In this document: one piece after another, positions 17,815-26,355 of the stretch
Layout of the letters: each line of letters starts with the position of its first letter
How positions within the stretch are numbered: position 1 is the first letter of the stretch
Assembly: GCF_000931465.1 (NCBI RefSeq)
Contig: NZ_CP010892.1
Coordinates: forward strand, 6,347,388 to 6,411,387
DNA length: 64,000 nt
Direction: 5' to 3'
Origin: Pseudomonas sp. MRSN 12121
GTDB lineage: Bacteria > Pseudomonadota > Gammaproteobacteria > Pseudomonadales > Pseudomonadaceae
Notes under the pieces: generated by a model
Told to the model about the DNA's origin: nothing
Database searches by the model: none
What the model saw: the letters and a program-made list of their open reading frames with translations, nothing else
Position numbers and translations under genes: made by a program

Positions 17815-18585
17815 CTAGCGGACCACGCCCTCTTCGATCAACAGCTTGAGAATGGCCTCGGCTCCGGCCTGGGCGCTAACGCCCTTGAGCACCTGGCCGC
17901 CCCCGCCGCTGGCCTTGGCGGTCGCGGCTTTCATGCGGTCGGCGCCGCTCTTGGCCTTGATCACCTTCAGGCGCTTGGGCCGGGGTTTGGCCGGTTGCAG
18001 GGTGGCGCTGGCGAACAGCTCGTCCTCGACCACTTCCACCTGGCGCGCCTGCAGCACCCCCCGGCGGGCCGGACCGTAGGCACTCTGCCGTGGCTTGGGC
18101 GCGGCGTTATCCACAGTGGCGAGGAACGGCAGGCGTACCTTCAAGCGGCGCCGCTGGCCGCGCGGCAGGGCTTGCAGCACCAGGGCCACGCTGCCATCGA
18201 TGGACTCGACCTGGGCCAGGCCCACCACCAGCGGCCAGCCGAGGTTCTCCGCCAGCAGGAACGGCAGCATGCCCGAGCCTTCGCCGGTTTCCGCCTGGCT
18301 GCCGGTGAGCACCACTTGTGCCCCGGCATCGCGCAAATAGTCGGTCAGGGCCGGCAGCGCATCGGCCCCGGCCGCTTGCTCCAGCACGTGCATCTGTTCC
18401 AGGCCCATGCCCAGGTAGGCGCGCAGCGCCGGCTCGGCGATGTCGCCGGCGTGCAGCACCTGCAAGCGGTCACCGGCCAGTTGCAGCCCCAGCTCCACCG
18501 CCCGCGCATCCTGCTCGGCGCGCCGCGGCCGACCGGAAGTCGGGTGGGCGCCGATGGATACCAGGCTGATCACATTGGTACTCAT
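17815..18585 (-). CDS. electron transfer flavoprotein beta subunit of the dgc operon
   Basis: 256-aa EtfB/FixA-family subunit: ISLVSIGAHPTSGRPRRAEQDARAVELGLQLA, GSQAETGEGSGMLPFLLAENLG and VVEDELF fit the AMP/FAD-binding beta fold. It is last in the dgc operon, 15 bp after etfA. It probably pairs with the alpha subunit to take electrons from DgcAB or feed them to the quinone pool. A perfect DnaA box (18107-18115) falls inside the gene. P. aeruginosa PA5401 is the positional counterpart. Confidence 0.88.
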   Translation of the reverse strand: MSTNVISLVSIGAHPTSGRPRRAEQDARAVELGLQLAGDRLQVLHAGDIAEPALRAYLGMGLEQMHVLEQAAGADALPALTDYLRDAGAQVVLTGSQAETGEGSGMLPFLLAENLGWPLVVGLAQVESIDGSVALVLQALPRGQRRRLKVRLPFLATVDNAAPKPRQSAYGPARRGVLQARQVEVVEDELFASATLQPAKPRPKRLKVIKAKSGADRMKAATAKASGGGGQVLKGVSAQAGAEAILKLLIEEGVVR

Positions 18586-19324
18586 AACTCTGTCCTTCCC
18601 TTAAGCCGCATCGCGCTTGGCGCCGTTGCGGTAGGCCTCTACCGCCGCGATCAAGGCTTGCAGCAGCTCGGCGCTCTCGCCTATCACCGACAGGTCGGCG
18701 CGTTTGATCATGTCGCAGCCCGGGTCGAGGTTGATCGCCACCACCTTGTCGCAGGCGCCGATGCCCTGCAGGTGCTGGATCGCCCCGGAAATCCCCACTG
18801 CCACATACACCCGCGCCGTGACCCAGGTGCCCGAGGCGCCGACCTGGCGATCGCGGGCCATGAAGCCGTCGTCCACCGCCACCCGGGAGGCGCCTTCGGT
18901 GGCCCCAAGGGCCGCGGCGGTCCTGTGGAAAAGCTCCCAGTCCTTGACCCCGTTGCCGCCGGAGAAAATGAATTCGGCCTCGGCCATGGGAATCGCCGCC
19001 GGGTCCACAGCCACCGCGCCCAGGTCTTCGATCCGCGCCAGGCTGCGCGCCACGCTTGTGGATAACTCCACGGACAAGGCTTCGTGACGGGTTTCGCTGA
19101 CCGGCTCGGCGCATTCGGCGGCGGCCAGGATCAGCCGCGCCACGGGCCGTGCCAGGTCCTGCAGGCCAGCGCCGGCACGGCCGACGCACTGTTGGTCCTT
19201 GACCTGCCAGACCCGCGTGGCCGGGCGTTCGCCCAGGGCCGCGGCGAACCGCCGGCCCAGCTCGCCACCACCGGTACGGCTGTCGGGCAGCAACCAGTGG
19301 CGCGGACTGAACTGGTTATCCACA
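18107..19324. other. further DnaA boxes inside etfB and etfA
   Basis: Perfect TTATCCACA at 18107-18115 (+) and 19316-19324 (+), and TGTGGATAA at 19057-19065 (the same box on the minus strand). TGTGGAAAA at 18924-18932 fits the looser TTWTNCACA form. These extend the intergenic array into coding DNA, giving seven perfect boxes in about 2.2 kb. Confidence 0.75.
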
Positions 19325-19821
19325 GCCCGCAGGCCCTGCACCCGTTGCTCCGGTGCATAACCGCTGAATTCGTCGCCCTCGAGCACCAGCAGGCGGTCGA
19401 CGCCCGCCGTGGCGAAGGCGCTTTCCTTGTGTTCGCCGAACACCACCGCCAGCACCGCACCGTCCTTGCCGGCCAACTGGTGGGCCAGCCCCAGCAGGTC
19501 GCGGTCGTGGCTGCTCAGGCGGCCGCCGACCATGTCCGGCACCACGCCGATGTAGAACGCAGGTGCAGCCACCTGATGCAGCGGCAGTTGCACTTCGACC
19601 GCGGCGCTGCGCTTGACCGCCCCGCCCTGCTGGGCGCCGCTGCGGTCGATGCGCTTGATGCCGTTGGGGCCGATGAAGCCGATCCCGTGGGGGTTCTTGC
19701 GGATGATGCCGTTGGGCCCCATCCAGCTGTGCTGCGCCGGTTGCATGGCCGCGTGCAGCGGGTGCAGGCGGTTGCGGGCGATCCACTCGGCCCGCGGGTC
19801 GCGGCGGATAATGTCGCTCAT
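18601..19821 (-). CDS. electron transfer flavoprotein alpha subunit with N-terminal extension
   Basis: 406-aa EtfA/FixB-family subunit. The FAD domain is clear near the C-terminus: FIFSGGNGVKDWELF, VGISGAIQHLQGIGACDKVVAI, and NLDPGCDMIKRADLSVIG. The first 85 or so residues are additional to a standard EtfA and contain two GPNGI motifs (residues 35-39 and 51-55) with intervening basic residues. The start overlaps the dgcB stop by one base (TGATG), so the extension is translated in a coupled position. It is likely specific to dimethylglycine demethylation rather than fatty acid oxidation. PA5400 is the positional counterpart. Confidence 0.9.
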   Translation of the reverse strand: MSDIIRRDPRAEWIARNRLHPLHAAMQPAQHSWMGPNGIIRKNPHGIGFIGPNGIKRIDRSGAQQGGAVKRSAAVEVQLPLHQVAAPAFYIGVVPDMVGGRLSSHDRDLLGLAHQLAGKDGAVLAVVFGEHKESAFATAGVDRLLVLEGDEFSGYAPEQRVQGLRAVDNQFSPRHWLLPDSRTGGGELGRRFAAALGERPATRVWQVKDQQCVGRAGAGLQDLARPVARLILAAAECAEPVSETRHEALSVELSTSVARSLARIEDLGAVAVDPAAIPMAEAEFIFSGGNGVKDWELFHRTAAALGATEGASRVAVDDGFMARDRQVGASGTWVTARVYVAVGISGAIQHLQGIGACDKVVAINLDPGCDMIKRADLSVIGESAELLQALIAAVEAYRNGAKRDAA

Positions 19822-21770
19822 CAGTGGGCCTCCGCAGGTTCACGTTTGGCCGGGGCGGCCGGTTTGCCCGACGCGGCGTCTTCGAGCAACGCGTCGGCCA
19901 CCAGTTCGGCGATGTCCTTGATCAGCGGCCGCGGTTCGACCACGCCCTCGAGCATCGCCGTGCATTGTGGACAACCCACAGCCACCAGCTCGGCGCCGGT
20001 TTCGCGGATGTCTTCCATGCGCATGTCGGGGATCCGCTGCTTGCCCGGGATGTCGGTGATCGGCGCGCCGCCGCCACCGCCGCAGCAGCGCGAGCGGAAG
20101 CCCGAACGCTGCATTTCCTTGACCTCGATGCCCAGGGCCCGCAGCACTTGGCGGGGAGCCTCGTACTCGCCGTTGTAGCGGCCCAGGTAGCACGGATCGT
20201 GATAGGTCACGCTGTCGCCCTTGTGCTGGCCGAGGTTCAACGCGCCGGCCTGGATGATTTCCGCCATGTAGGTGCTGTGGTGCTGAACGAGGTAGTTGCC
20301 GCCCAGGGCGCCGTATTCGTTTTTCAGCACGTGGAAGCTGTGCGGGTCGCAGGTGACGATGCGCTTGAAGCTGTATTTGGCCAGGGTCTGGATATTGCGC
20401 TTGGCCAGCAGTTGGAAAGTCGCCTCGTCGCCCAGGCGCCGGGCCACGTCGCCGCTGTCGCGCTCTTCCAGGCCGAGCACGGCGAAGTCGACCTTGGCCG
20501 CCTTCAGCACTTTGACGAAGGCGCGCAGGGTGCGCTGGTTGCGCATGTCGAAGGCGCCGTCGCCAACCCAGAACAGCACGTCGGTGGCTGTCTTTTCGCT
20601 CATCAGCGACAGGTTGAGGTCCGCCGCCCAGTTCATCCGTCCGCCCGGGGCGAAGCCGCCCGGGTTGTCGGTGGCGATCAGGTTTTCCAGGACTTCGGCG
20701 CCCTTGTTCGGGGTCGCGCCTTTTTCCAGGGTCAGGTGCCGGCGCATGTCGACGATGGCATCGACGTGCTCGATCATCATCGGGCATTCCTCGACGCAGG
20801 CGCGGCAGGTGGTGCAGGACCACAGGGTCTCGGCGTCCACCAGGCCGTTGACGATCGGCTGGTGCGGGTTGCCGCTGTGTTCACCAATCGGTTTGCCGGG
20901 GTACGGGCTACCGGCGAACTGGGCGTCAGTACCGCCCGCCAGGCCAACCACCATGTCCTGGATCAGCTTTTTCGGGTTCAGCGGCTGGCCGGCGGCAAAC
21001 GCCGGGCACGCGGCTTCGCACTTGCCGCACTGCACGCAGGCATCGAAGCCCAGCAGCTGGTTCCAGGTGAAATCCTTGGGTTTTTCCACCCCCAGCGGGG
21101 CGTTCGGGTCTTCCAGGTCCAGCGGCTTGAGGCCGGTGGAGCGGCCGCCACCGAAGCGCTCGGGGCGGCGGTGCCAGGCCAGGTGCAAGGCACCGGCGAA
21201 GGCGTGCTTCATCGGCCCGCCCCAGGTCATGCCGAAGAACAGCTCGGACACACCCCACAGGACACCGATGCCGAGGATCGCGGCGACCAGCCAGCCACCG
21301 AAGTTTTCCGGCAGGATCCCGGCCACCGGCAGGGTCACCAGGAAAAACGACGCCGAGAACGCCAGCAGGCTCTTGGGCAGGCGCATCCACGGGCCTTTCG
21401 ACAGCCGTGAAGGCGGGTTGCGCCGGCGCCGGTAGACGAAGATCGCGCCGACGAACATCACCGCCGACATCAGCAGCAGCGCATAACCCAGGATGCGGTT
21501 ATGCAGGCCGAAACCATGCACCAGGATCGCCAGGACGATGGACGCCACCGCGCCACCGGCCGTGGCCACGTGGGTGTTGGCGATGTATTTGTCCCGCGCC
21601 ACCACGTGGTGCAGGTCGACCATGTAGCGCTTGGGCATGGCCAGCAGGCCGCCGATCAGGTCGACCTTGGACGCGCGGCCCCGGCGCCACATGGCCACCC
21701 GCCGCAGCGCGCCGAGGACCGCAAGGCCCAGGGCGGCGAACAGCAGGATGGGAAGAAGGGTGCTTAACAT
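19821..21770 (-). CDS. dgcB: dimethylglycine demethylase subunit DgcB (Fe-S/membrane protein)
   Basis: 649-aa membrane-anchored iron-sulfur protein. About five N-terminal membrane helices (from MLSTLLPILLFAALGLAVLG) are followed by two 4Fe-4S ferredoxin motifs (CVQCGKCEAACPAF and CTTCRACVEECPMM) and two CCG-type domains (including SRCCGGGGGAPI and VGCPQCTAML), like HdrD/GlpC proteins. It probably moves electrons from DgcA or the ETF towards quinone. ATG 21770 is chosen because GAGGTGA sits five bases upstream. The 110-bp gap to dgcA carries an inverted repeat. Confidence 0.93.
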   Translation of the reverse strand: MLSTLLPILLFAALGLAVLGALRRVAMWRRGRASKVDLIGGLLAMPKRYMVDLHHVVARDKYIANTHVATAGGAVASIVLAILVHGFGLHNRILGYALLLMSAVMFVGAIFVYRRRRNPPSRLSKGPWMRLPKSLLAFSASFFLVTLPVAGILPENFGGWLVAAILGIGVLWGVSELFFGMTWGGPMKHAFAGALHLAWHRRPERFGGGRSTGLKPLDLEDPNAPLGVEKPKDFTWNQLLGFDACVQCGKCEAACPAFAAGQPLNPKKLIQDMVVGLAGGTDAQFAGSPYPGKPIGEHSGNPHQPIVNGLVDAETLWSCTTCRACVEECPMMIEHVDAIVDMRRHLTLEKGATPNKGAEVLENLIATDNPGGFAPGGRMNWAADLNLSLMSEKTATDVLFWVGDGAFDMRNQRTLRAFVKVLKAAKVDFAVLGLEERDSGDVARRLGDEATFQLLAKRNIQTLAKYSFKRIVTCDPHSFHVLKNEYGALGGNYLVQHHSTYMAEIIQAGALNLGQHKGDSVTYHDPCYLGRYNGEYEAPRQVLRALGIEVKEMQRSGFRSRCCGGGGGAPITDIPGKQRIPDMRMEDIRETGAELVAVGCPQCTAMLEGVVEPRPLIKDIAELVADALLEDAASGKPAAPAKREPAEAH

Positions 21771-21791
21771 CAGAGTCACCTCTGGCGAGGT

Positions 21792-21876
21792 GCAAGCTGC
21801 AAGCTACAAGCTGCAAGAATGAGCAGCGACGCAGTTCTGCTGTGATCTTGTAGCTTGCCGCTTGCGGCTTGCAGCT
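21792..21876. repeat. inverted repeat of CAAGCT type between dgcA and dgcB
   Basis: GCAAGCTGCAAGCTACAAGC at 21792 and following is mirrored by CTTGTAGCTTGCCGCTTGCG at 21847 and following, and each arm is itself made of short AAGCT repeats. It is a third REP-like family, here inside the dgc operon. Confidence 0.75.
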
Positions 21877-21880
21877 GTTC

Positions 21881-23941
21881 TTAGAAGTCCTTGCAGATCC
21901 GCAGGGCGTCGTAGATGGCCGCGTGGGTGTTGCGCTGGGCCACGCAGTCGCCGATGCGGAACAGCAGGTAACCGTCGCCCGCCTGGCTCAACGAAGGCTG
22001 CGGCTTGATCGCGAACAGCGCCTCGACATCGACCTGGCCCTTGTTGCGCGAGCCTTCCTTGAGCGCGTAGTAGAGCGCTTCGTCAGGCCGCACGCCGTTC
22101 TCCACCACCACCTGGTCGACCACGCGTTCTTCCTTGGCGCCGGTGTATTCGTTCTCCAGCACCGCCACCAGCTTGTCGCCTTCGCGGTAGACCTTTTCCA
22201 GCATCATGTCGCCGGTCATGATCACTTCTTTCGGGTACATGCTGCGGTAGTAGGTCGGGAACGACGTACCGCCGATGGCCACGCCCGGCTTGATGTCGTC
22301 GGTGACGATCTCGACCTGGCTGCCCTTGTCGGCAAGGAAGTCGGCCACCGACATGCCGGTGAATTCGCAGATGGTGTCGTAGACCAGCACGTTCTTGCCC
22401 GGCGCGACCTTGCCGTCGAGCACGTCCCAGCTGCTGACCACCAGCCCTTCGGCGGCGCCCCAGTGTTCGTTCTGCTCGAGGAACGGATGCCCGCCGACGG
22501 CCAGCACCACGATGTCCGGACGCAGGTCGAGAATGGTCGCGGCGTCGGCCGCGGTGCCCAGGCGCAGGTCGACCTTCAGCCGCGCCAGCTCCAGCTGGTA
22601 CCAGCGGGTGATGCCGGCGATCTGGTCGCGTTGCGGCGCCTTGGCGGCGGTGGTGATTTGCCCGCCGATGGCTTCTTTCTTCTCGAACAGGGTCACATCG
22701 TGGCCGCGCTCGGCCGCCACCCGCGCCGATTCCATGCCCGCCGGGCCGGCCCCGACGATCACCACCTTGCGTTTCGGCCCGGTGGATTTCTCGATAATGT
22801 GCGGCACGCCCATGTATTCACGGGAGGTCGCGGCGTTCTGGATGCACAGCACATCCAGGCCCTGGTACTGACGGTCGATGCAGTAGTTGGCGCCCACGCA
22901 CTGCTTGATCTGGTCGACCTGGCCCATCTTGATCTTGGCGATCAGGTGCGGGTCGGCGATATGCGCGCGGGTCATGCCGACCATGTCGACATAGCCGCCT
23001 TCCAGGATACGGGTAGCCTGGTTCGGGTCCTTGATGTTCTGCGCGTGCAGCACCGGGACCTTGACCACTTCCTTGATCCCGGCGGCCAGGTGCAGGAACG
23101 GCTCCGGTGGATAACTCATGTTCGGAATCACGTTGGCCAGGGTGTTGTGGGTGTCGCAACCCGAGCCCACGACGCCGATGAAGTCGAGCATGCCGGTGTC
23201 GTCGTAATACTTGGCGATCTGCTTCATGTCCTCGTGGGACAGGCCGTCCGGGTGGAATTCGTCACCGCAGATACGCATGCCCACGCAGAAGTCGTCGCCG
23301 ACTTCGGCGCGCACCGCCTTGAGCACTTCCAGGCCGAACTTCATCCGGCCTTCGAAACTGCCGCCCCATTCGTCGGTCCGCTTGTTGACCCGCGGGCTCC
23401 AGAACTGGTCGATCATGTGCTGGTGCACGGCAGACAGCTCGACGCCGTCCAGGCCGCCGGCCTTGGCCCGGCGCGCGGCCTGGGCGTAGTTGCCGATCAC
23501 CCGCCAGATCTCTTCCACCTCGATGGTCTTGCAGGTGGCGCGGTGCACCGGTTCGCGGATGCCCGACGGCGACATCAGGGTCGGCCAGTTGAAGCCGTCC
23601 CAGCGCGAGCGCCGACCCATGTGGGTAATCTGGATCATGATCTTGGCGCCATGCTTGTGCATGGCGTCGGCCAGGTTCTGGAAGTGCGGGATGATGCGGT
23701 CGGTGGACAGGTTCACCGAGCTCCACCATTCCTGCGGACTGTCGATGGCCACCACCGACGAGCCGCCGCAGATCGCCAGGCCGATGCCGCCCTTGGCCTT
23801 CTCTTCGTAATATTTCACGTAGCGGTCGGTGGTCATGCCGCCGTCGGTGGCGTAGACCTCGGCGTGCGCGGTGCTGAGCACGCGGTTGCGGATGGTCAGT
23901 TTGCCGATCTGGATCGGCTGGAACATCGCTTCGAAAGCCAT
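21881..23941 (-). CDS. dgcA: dimethylglycine demethylase subunit DgcA
   Basis: 686-aa flavoenzyme demethylating dimethylglycine to sarcosine. Residues 1 to about 370 form an old-yellow-enzyme-type FMN barrel (MFQPIQIGKLTIRNRVLSTAHAE; GLDGVELSAVHQHMIDQFWSPRVNKRTDEWGG). The C-terminal part has FAD/NAD motifs (VVIVGAGPAGMESARVAAERGHDV). It resembles trimethylamine/dimethylamine dehydrogenases. The Fe-S segment near 345-365 reads CVGANYC...VLCIQNA, so the second of the four usual cysteines is Ala. It lies 15 bp after the DUF5943-like gene. In P. aeruginosa dgcAB are activated by GbdR. Confidence 0.95.
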   Translation of the reverse strand: MAFEAMFQPIQIGKLTIRNRVLSTAHAEVYATDGGMTTDRYVKYYEEKAKGGIGLAICGGSSVVAIDSPQEWWSSVNLSTDRIIPHFQNLADAMHKHGAKIMIQITHMGRRSRWDGFNWPTLMSPSGIREPVHRATCKTIEVEEIWRVIGNYAQAARRAKAGGLDGVELSAVHQHMIDQFWSPRVNKRTDEWGGSFEGRMKFGLEVLKAVRAEVGDDFCVGMRICGDEFHPDGLSHEDMKQIAKYYDDTGMLDFIGVVGSGCDTHNTLANVIPNMSYPPEPFLHLAAGIKEVVKVPVLHAQNIKDPNQATRILEGGYVDMVGMTRAHIADPHLIAKIKMGQVDQIKQCVGANYCIDRQYQGLDVLCIQNAATSREYMGVPHIIEKSTGPKRKVVIVGAGPAGMESARVAAERGHDVTLFEKKEAIGGQITTAAKAPQRDQIAGITRWYQLELARLKVDLRLGTAADAATILDLRPDIVVLAVGGHPFLEQNEHWGAAEGLVVSSWDVLDGKVAPGKNVLVYDTICEFTGMSVADFLADKGSQVEIVTDDIKPGVAIGGTSFPTYYRSMYPKEVIMTGDMMLEKVYREGDKLVAVLENEYTGAKEERVVDQVVVENGVRPDEALYYALKEGSRNKGQVDVEALFAIKPQPSLSQAGDGYLLFRIGDCVAQRNTHAAIYDALRICKDF

Positions 23942-23956
23942 TTTTCTTAACTCCGC

Positions 23957-24487
23957 TTACAACGGCTTGACGGTGAACAGGCCATCGTCGTGACCTTCTT
24001 CGGAACCGCCGTAGACCTGTTCGGCGACGGTGCGGATCTTGCTGCCACGGGCGGCGAGGATCTGGTCCATGGCGCCGGCGAACCAGCCGGTGAACATGTA
24101 GTCGACCTTGCGCCCGACCTTGCCGTACACATAGACGAAGGCCGAGTGTTCGAGCTTGACGCTGGCGGTGCCCTTGTCGAGGTCGATGTCCTGGATCTTG
24201 AACAGGCCCCAGCCGCGCTGCGACAGGCGCTTCATGTAGTGCTCGAACACCGCGACGCCTTCCAGGCCGTGGCATTCGGCTTCTTTTTCGCACCAGTGCC
24301 AGGCGGACTTGTAGCCGGCCTTGTAGAGAATCTCGGCATAGGCCTCGGCGCCCAGCACTTCCTCGATGCCCATGTGGTTGTTGACGAAGAAATGACGCGG
24401 CACGTACAGCATCGGCAGGGCGTCGGAGGTCCAGACACCGGTTTCGCTGTCGACTTCGATGGGCAGTTGCGGGGCGATCTTGGCCAT
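23957..24487 (-). CDS. DUF5943-like protein of the dgc operon
   Basis: 176 aa, soluble, no signal peptide. It probably belongs to DUF5943, a 4-vinyl-reductase-like small-molecule-binding fold (V4R): RHFFVNNHMGIEEVLGAEAYAEILYKAGYKSAWHWCEKEAECHGLEG. The WCEKEAECH stretch places two cysteines and a histidine close together. It sits directly before dgcA (15 bp) and after the M19 homologue, the same order as PA5397 in P. aeruginosa. Constant linkage suggests an accessory role in dimethylglycine demethylation, but no function can be read from sequence. Confidence 0.8.
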   Translation of the reverse strand: MAKIAPQLPIEVDSETGVWTSDALPMLYVPRHFFVNNHMGIEEVLGAEAYAEILYKAGYKSAWHWCEKEAECHGLEGVAVFEHYMKRLSQRGWGLFKIQDIDLDKGTASVKLEHSAFVYVYGKVGRKVDYMFTGWFAGAMDQILAARGSKIRTVAEQVYGGSEEGHDDGLFTVKPL

Positions 24488-24565
24488 GGAAACTTAACTC
24501 CAGAAAATGTGCTGTGTTGCCCCCGGCGCGGACGGCCGGGGGAAAGGAATCAGAAGTGCGGCGGC

Positions 24566-25543
24566 TTATTCGCCCCAAACGTCTTTGAGGACGTTGACCC
24601 AGTTCTCGCCCATAATCTTGCGCACCACGCGCTCGGAATGGCCGCGCTTGAGCAGGGTCTCGGTGAGGTTCGGGAACTCGCCCACGGTGCGGATGCCCAG
24701 CGGGTTGATGATCTTGCCGAAGTTGGTCAGGCGGCGGGCGTAGCCCTTGTCGTGGGTCAGGTATTCGAAGAAGTCCTGGCCATGGCCCTGGGTGAAGTCG
24801 GTGCCGATGCCGATGGCGTCTTCGCCGACGATGTTCATGGTGTATTCGATGGCTTCGGCGTAGTCGTCGATGGTCGAATCGATGCCCTTGGCCAGGAACG
24901 GCGCGAACATGGTCACGCCGACGAAACCGCCGTGGTCGGCGATGAATTTCAGCTCTTCATCGGACTTGTTGCGTGGGTGTTCCTTGAGGCCCGACGGCAG
25001 GCAGTGGGAATAGCAGACCGGCTTCTTCGATTCGAGGATGACTTCCTCGCTGGTCTTGGAACCGACGTGGGACAGGTCGCACATCACCCCGACGCGGTTC
25101 ATTTCGGCGACGATCTCGCGACCGAAGCCCGACAGGCCGCCGTCGCGCTCGTAGCAGCCGGTGCCCACCAGGTTCTGGGTGTTGTAGCACATCTGCACGA
25201 TGCCCACGCCCAGCTGCTTGAACACCTCGACGTAGCCGATCTGGTCCTCGTAGGCGTGGGCGTTCTGGAAGCCGAAAAGGATGCCGGTCTTGCCCAGTTC
25301 CTTGGCCTTGCGGATGTCGGCGGTGGTGCGCACCGGCATCACCAGGTCGCTGTTTTCGCGGATCAGTTTCTGGCTGGAGGCGATGTTGTTGACCGTCGCC
25401 TGGAAGCCTTCCCACACCGACACGGTGCAGTTGGCCGCGGTCAGGCCGCCCTTGCGCATATCCTCGAACAGTTCGCGGTTCCACTTGGCAATGATCAGCC
25501 CGTCGATAACGATGCTGTCGGCGTGCAATTCGGCTGGGCTCAT
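24566..25543 (-). CDS. peptidase M19 (renal dipeptidase) homologue, metal site incomplete
   Basis: 325-aa protein of the membrane-dipeptidase family by overall pattern: RDGGLSGFG, MNRVGVMCDLSHVGSKTSEEV, KPVCYSHCLPSG and HPRNKSDEEL. Usual members have DGHND near the N-terminus as metal ligands. Here the place reads VIDGLIIAKWNREL, and the usual glutamate of the IEGG-like segment appears as FGFQNAHAY. A normal di-zinc dipeptidase is therefore doubtful. It is the first gene of the dgc operon (PA5396 counterpart), with 78 bp to the next gene. A substrate related to methylated glycines or their folate or peptide conjugates is possible but unsupported. Confidence 0.85.
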   Translation of the reverse strand: MSPAELHADSIVIDGLIIAKWNRELFEDMRKGGLTAANCTVSVWEGFQATVNNIASSQKLIRENSDLVMPVRTTADIRKAKELGKTGILFGFQNAHAYEDQIGYVEVFKQLGVGIVQMCYNTQNLVGTGCYERDGGLSGFGREIVAEMNRVGVMCDLSHVGSKTSEEVILESKKPVCYSHCLPSGLKEHPRNKSDEELKFIADHGGFVGVTMFAPFLAKGIDSTIDDYAEAIEYTMNIVGEDAIGIGTDFTQGHGQDFFEYLTHDKGYARRLTNFGKIINPLGIRTVGEFPNLTETLLKRGHSERVVRKIMGENWVNVLKDVWGE

Positions 25544-25784
25544 CAGGCAGTCCCCTTTTATGGCAATTCACGCGCCGAATCGTCTGCCGGCGCTTTGGGG
25601 CCAGCATATGCCTCGGTGCCCGGGCAGCCGGGTGCAAAAACGACAGGGGAATTGCCGAAAGCGTCAATCCGCGACAAAGGGTCTGCCACGGGTCCCTCGA
25701 GCCATCTGTTCTTTGTCCTGCGCATGGGCCAGAATCCGCCGCACCACTGGATACTTCACGGAAAAATTAGAGGGCGGCGACGCA
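25544..25784. promoter_or_regulatory. promoter region of the dgc operon and lprI-like gene
   Basis: 241 bp between divergent starts. GGCAATTC (25562-25569) and GAATTGCC (25649-25656) form a distant perfect inverted repeat. TGCCCGGGCA (25617-25626) is a perfect palindrome between them. Which of these is regulatory is unknown. Confidence 0.4.
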
Positions 25785-26186
25785 ATGAAACCGATCTTCC
25801 TGGCTTTGGCCCTGCTGGCGACTGGCGTACAGGCGGCCGAAGAAGCCGACAATTCCCCCTGCGACAGCGTCGAACAGGACCAACAGACCCTGGAATGCGC
25901 CACCTTCAACAAGACCACCGCCGAGCAACTGCTCAACGACAACCTGCAAGGCCTGCTCGAACGCCTGGGCACGCAGTACGGCAGCGACAAGGCACAACTG
26001 GCCGACATCAGCGCCAAGGTCCAGGCCGCCCAGCAGCTGTGGCAGAAACAGCGCGACGCCGATTGCGCCATCGATACCTTCCCCGCCAAATCCGGCACCA
26101 AGGCCTACGCCATTGCCCAGGCCGACTGCCTGGCGCGCATGAGCGACGAACGGTCGGAGTTTCTTGAATCGATCGGGCAGGAATAA
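25785..26186 (+). CDS. LprI-like (DUF1311) periplasmic protein
   Basis: 133 aa beginning MKPIFLALALLATGVQAAEE, a clear signal peptide cleaved after AQA-like residues around 18. The mature part is helical with four cysteines (SPCDSV, LECATF, DADCAI, QADCLA) arranged as in the lysozyme-inhibitor LprI N-terminal/DUF1311 family, including QKQRDADC. It is predicted to be periplasmic and disulphide-bonded. Some relatives inhibit lysozyme, and that role is only suggested here. The gene appears to stand alone. Confidence 0.8.
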   Translation: MKPIFLALALLATGVQAAEEADNSPCDSVEQDQQTLECATFNKTTAEQLLNDNLQGLLERLGTQYGSDKAQLADISAKVQAAQQLWQKQRDADCAIDTFPAKSGTKAYAIAQADCLARMSDERSEFLESIGQE

Positions 26187-26222
26187 CAGCTCGACTTCAA
26201 ACCTTCCGGTGGCTGGAATGCC

Positions 26223-26250
26223 GCCATCGCGGGCAAGCCTCGCTCCTACG
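26223..26250. repeat. single REP element
   Basis: CATCGCGGGCAAGCCTCGCTCC, unpaired, between the lprI-like gene and the toxin-antitoxin pair. Confidence 0.75.
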
Positions 26251-26355
26251 ACAGGAGCGGGTTTGTTCGCCAGCTTCCCTCCCCTCCCCGCTGTAACAAA
26301 CCATGAGCAATACCCGGACAAGGTTCTCGCCTTGGCATTCGAACGGACATAAGCA

